A stretch of DNA of 64,000 nucleotides from positions 2,334,001-2,398,000 of the forward strand of contig NZ_OY775906.1 in NCBI RefSeq assembly GCF_963675065.1, given 5' to 3'. Every line of letters begins with the position of its first letter. Position 1 is the stretch's first letter. Under the pieces are notes generated by a model that saw nothing but the letters and a program-made list of their open reading frames with translations, was not told the DNA's origin and searched no databases. A program made the position numbers and the translations under genes. The DNA is from an uncultured Draconibacterium sp. GTDB lineage: Bacteria > Bacteroidota > Bacteroidia > Bacteroidales > Prolixibacteraceae. Below are positions 61,225 to 64,000 of this stretch, piece after piece.

Positions 61225-64000
61225 ATGAAAAAAAGTAAAACGAGGTATCCGTATTGCTCTTTTGGCAAAGTGGATTCCCAATTTCTTCGGATTATGAGGA
61301 TAACGATCTTTCTTTTGCTCGTTGGAATGAGCAGTGTTTTTGCCAACACTTCTTATTCACAAAGTGCCAAGTTTTCGTTCCTGTTAAGGAATGTAACCGT
61401 GAAACAGGTTTTTGAAAAAATTCAGGACCAGAGCGAGTTTAACATCTTTTATAAGGATAGCCAGGTTGATTTGGACAGAAAAATTGATGTGATCGCTGAT
61501 CAATCATCGGTGACGGAAATTCTGGAACAAGTATTGGCCAACACCAATCTGACCTATAAAATAATCGACCGGCAAATTGTTCTGGTTCCCGAAAAAGAGA
61601 CAAAGGTTGAAGAACCTGCAGAACAGGATCAAAAACCGGTTAGCGGACGAATTATCGACAACAAAGGTATTCCCTTGCCCGGGGTTTCAGTGGTTATAAA
61701 AGGAACAACTACCGGAACTATTACCAATGCCGATGGTGTTTATAGCCTGAATGCACCAGACGATGCCATTCTTACTTTCTCCTTTATAGGAATGCAAACA
61801 CAGGAGATTTCGGTTAATAACGTTCCTCGCGACATTGTTTTGGAAGACGCAACTACCGACCTGGATGAAGTAATGGTAGTTGGTTACGGTACCCAGAAAA
61901 AAGCCTCGGTTGTTGGTGCTATTCAAAATATCAATCCCGGAGAATTACAGATAAGTTCATCAAAAAATATTTCAAATACTTTGGCCGGAAAACTTGCCGG
62001 TGTAATTGCAGTAACCCGTTCGGGCGAACCGGGATACAACCAGTCGAATTTCTGGATTCGTGGTATTTCTTCCTTCTCCGGAAGCACAAATCCATTGGTA
62101 TTGGTTGATGGTGTTCAACGTTCGCTGGATGATCTGGATATTTCAGAAATCGAATCATTCTCGATACTTAAAGATGCTGCAGCCAGTGCCATGTACGGTG
62201 TTCGCGGGGCAAACGGTGTTATTCTGGTAAATACGAAAAGAGGAAAAATTCAAAAACCAGTTGTAAACATACGTGTTGAGCGTGCTGTAACAGCTCCAAC
62301 TCAAATGCCTGAGTTTATTGGTGCTGCCGACCATATGCAATTACTAAATGATTTGGCAGCAAGCGAATTTAAAGTTCCGTATTACGAGCAATTGGCGATC
62401 GACCGTACCCGAAGTGGATATGATCCGGAGTTGTATCCAAACGTTGATTGGATAAAGGCTATTTCGAAAGAACACGCCTACAATACCCGGGCCAACCTGA
62501 ATGTTAACGGAGGATCGGCCATGTTGCGCTATAACCTCACTGCCTCGGCCTATAATGAGGATGGTATTATGAAAAGAGATAATTCACTTTCGTACGATAC
62601 CAGCACAGGATTAACACGTTACAACCTGCGTTCGAATGTTGATTTGAACCTTACAAAAACAACAGCAATACGCCTGAGTGTTGGGGGTTACCTGCAAAAA
62701 CTACGCAAACAGTCAAATGGAACAAATAACGTATGGGATTATGCTTTTGACACGCCGCCAATGGTACACCCTGCCATTTATGCCGATGGGAAAATTCCTG
62801 TACGCAGTTCAAGGGTTAACCCTTGGGCCTACCTTACCCAGTATGGATACGGCGTTTATACCAGCAGTAAACTGGAATCGCTGTTTTCGTTAGAGCAAAA
62901 ACTGGATTTTATTACTGAGGGCTTAAGCACAAAACTGTCTTTCTCTTTCGATAACTACAGCTATAGCTCATTAACGCGGAGTAAGGACCCAACTTACTAC
63001 CTTCCGGCCACAACGCGCGATGATGAAGGAGAATTGGAGCTGACCTTATTAAGCTCAGGGTCTGAGTTCTTGAACTATGAAGAAGGAAGTGATTATGGAA
63101 ACAATCAAACTTACCTGGAATGGATACTGAACTACGACCATACTTTTAACGAAATCCACAACCTTACCGGATTACTTCTTTTTAACCAACGCAGTTACGA
63201 CGATGGAGGCATCCAACCCTACAGAAACCAGGGTATTGCAGGCCGTGCTACCTATTCGTTTAAGAGTAAATATGTAGGAGAATTTAACTTCGGATATAAC
63301 GGATCGGAGAACTTTGCCAAGGGACAACGTTACGGATTCTTCCCTTCGTTTGCATTGGGATGGTTGGTGTCTGAGGAGAATTTCTGGGCCGGCATGAAAG
63401 AGACGATTGATTTCTTAAAAATCCGTGCATCGTGGGGTCAGGCCGGTAACGACCAAATTGGATCTGCCAGACGCTTTGCTTACTTAACCACAATGAATAC
63501 CGATGCCGACGGTTACCACTGGGGTAATACTGCCGACTACCAAAAAGATGGAGTAACGGAAGGAGAAATAGGAGTAAATAACCTTACCTGGGAAACGGTA
63601 ACAAAAAAGAACGTAGGTATTGAATTCAGTATTCGATCGGCACTACGTATTCAACTGGATGCATTTCATGAATACCGCGACAATATTTTTATGCAACGCC
63701 GCACCATTCCCACACAGGCAGGTTTGTTAAGCACTCCTTATGCCAACTTCGGAAAAGTGAAAAACCATGGGGGTGAAGCTGCAATTACTTACAATAAGAG
63801 AATAAACCAAGCCGACATCTCGTTTTTTGCCAACGTAAGTTATGCTAAAAACGAAATACTGGAATATGATGTTCCGGCAGGGCAACAAGGAACCCATCAG
63901 GATATTACCGGCCACTCAATAAACGAACTGTACGGCTATGAGGCAATCGGATTGTATACAGCTGAGGATTTCGACGGTTCGGGCAATCTGCTTCCGGAAC
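61225..64000 (+). CDS. SusC/RagA-family transporter with STN domain (partial, runs off window end)
   Basis: The plus strand reads 925 codons from ATG 61225 with no stop. A basic pre-region (MKKSKTRYPY) precedes the signal core (RITIFLLLVGMSSVFA, ends SYSQ). An STN domain follows at about 50-120 (FLLRNVTVKQVFEKIQDQSE), then the carboxypeptidase regulatory domain (VSGRIIDNKGIPLPGVSVVI), the plug (VMVVGYGTQKKASVVGAI, NPLVLVDGVQRSLDDLDI, LKDAAASAMYGVRGANGVIL) and part of the barrel. The STN domain pairs it with the FecR gene 135 bases upstream. Its SusD and enzymes would lie beyond 64000, so the substrate is unknown. Confidence 0.95.
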   Translation, partial: MKKSKTRYPYCSFGKVDSQFLRIMRITIFLLLVGMSSVFANTSYSQSAKFSFLLRNVTVKQVFEKIQDQSEFNIFYKDSQVDLDRKIDVIADQSSVTEILEQVLANTNLTYKIIDRQIVLVPEKETKVEEPAEQDQKPVSGRIIDNKGIPLPGVSVVIKGTTTGTITNADGVYSLNAPDDAILTFSFIGMQTQEISVNNVPRDIVLEDATTDLDEVMVVGYGTQKKASVVGAIQNINPGELQISSSKNISNTLAGKLAGVIAVTRSGEPGYNQSNFWIRGISSFSGSTNPLVLVDGVQRSLDDLDISEIESFSILKDAAASAMYGVRGANGVILVNTKRGKIQKPVVNIRVERAVTAPTQMPEFIGAADHMQLLNDLAASEFKVPYYEQLAIDRTRSGYDPELYPNVDWIKAISKEHAYNTRANLNVNGGSAMLRYNLTASAYNEDGIMKRDNSLSYDTSTGLTRYNLRSNVDLNLTKTTAIRLSVGGYLQKLRKQSNGTNNVWDYAFDTPPMVHPAIYADGKIPVRSSRVNPWAYLTQYGYGVYTSSKLESLFSLEQKLDFITEGLSTKLSFSFDNYSYSSLTRSKDPTYYLPATTRDDEGELELTLLSSGSEFLNYEEGSDYGNNQTYLEWILNYDHTFNEIHNLTGLLLFNQRSYDDGGIQPYRNQGIAGRATYSFKSKYVGEFNFGYNGSENFAKGQRYGFFPSFALGWLVSEENFWAGMKETIDFLKIRASWGQAGNDQIGSARRFAYLTTMNTDADGYHWGNTADYQKDGVTEGEIGVNNLTWETVTKKNVGIEFSIRSALRIQLDAFHEYRDNIFMQRRTIPTQAGLLSTPYANFGKVKNHGGEAAITYNKRINQADISFFANVSYAKNEILEYDVPAGQQGTHQDITGHSINELYGYEAIGLYTAEDFDGSGNLLPE

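Noticed and set aside
1..64000. CRISPR arrays, insertion sequences, prophage or integrase genes
   Set aside because: None seen: no regularly spaced direct repeats, no transposase or integrase-like proteins among the reading frames.

Overview
The window is chromosomal DNA from a member of the Bacteroidota. The evidence is SusC/SusD pairs, type IX secretion (T9SS) sorting domains, FecR/ECF sigma pairs, DUF4249 and DUF5606 proteins, and many Bacteroidota-type -7 promoter boxes (TAnnTTTG) with no obvious Shine-Dalgarno sequences. The mix of genes suggests a marine or sediment polysaccharide degrader of the Marinilabiliales/Prolixibacteraceae kind, but that placement is inference. I see no phage, insertion sequence or CRISPR array, and every real gene I read is intact apart from the two cut by the window edges.

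Layout. (1) 1-4.1 kb, minus: end of a polysaccharide utilisation locus (partial SusD, SusC). (2) 4.5-7.7 kb, plus: an unrecognised membrane protein and a GH92 mannosidase. (3) 7.8-12.0 kb: kduI-kduD-DUF4861 (minus), divergent from a LacI regulator; a perfect 18-bp palindrome carries the -33 elements of both promoters. (4) 12.2-16.9 kb, plus: a calcium-repeat T9SS protein, then a TonB receptor/DUF4249 lipoprotein pair. (5) 17-33 kb: housekeeping block (YbbR, coaE, TerB-DnaJ, MOSC, argS, OmpA-like, exonuclease, DUF5606, BtuB-like receptor, ECF sigma factor, DJ-1, purL, small lipoprotein, tRNA-Leu). (6) 33-51.7 kb: a large alpha-mannan locus, in transcription order fecR, susC, susD, susE-like, GH76, GH43-like, LamG-GH76-like, GH97, GH92, GH125 (all minus), with its ECF sigma gene divergent. 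(7) 51.7-58.9 kb: GH92, mannose-6-phosphate isomerase, ROK kinase and MFS sugar transporter (minus), divergent from a GntR/HutC regulator. (8) 59.2-64 kb, plus: ECF sigma, FecR and a SusC cut by the window end.

How it fits together. Blocks 6 and 7 make a plausible complete route. SusCDE binds and imports mannan fragments; GH76 endo-mannanases cut the alpha-1,6 backbone; GH92 and GH97 trim side branches; GH125 removes alpha-1,6 mannose. The MFS carrier, ROK kinase and isomerase then turn mannose into fructose-6-phosphate. Block 3 handles keto-uronates from unsaturated uronides, under a local LacI repressor.

The least ordinary content is regulatory. There are two matched HutC-type operators placed just after both start sites of the GntR/GH92 divergent promoter, a shared palindromic operator at kdu, a terminator-like hairpin between the transport and hydrolase halves of the mannan operon, and GC-rich hairpins at both fecR-susC junctions. 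I did not find a clearly new type of defence, mobile or biosynthetic system.
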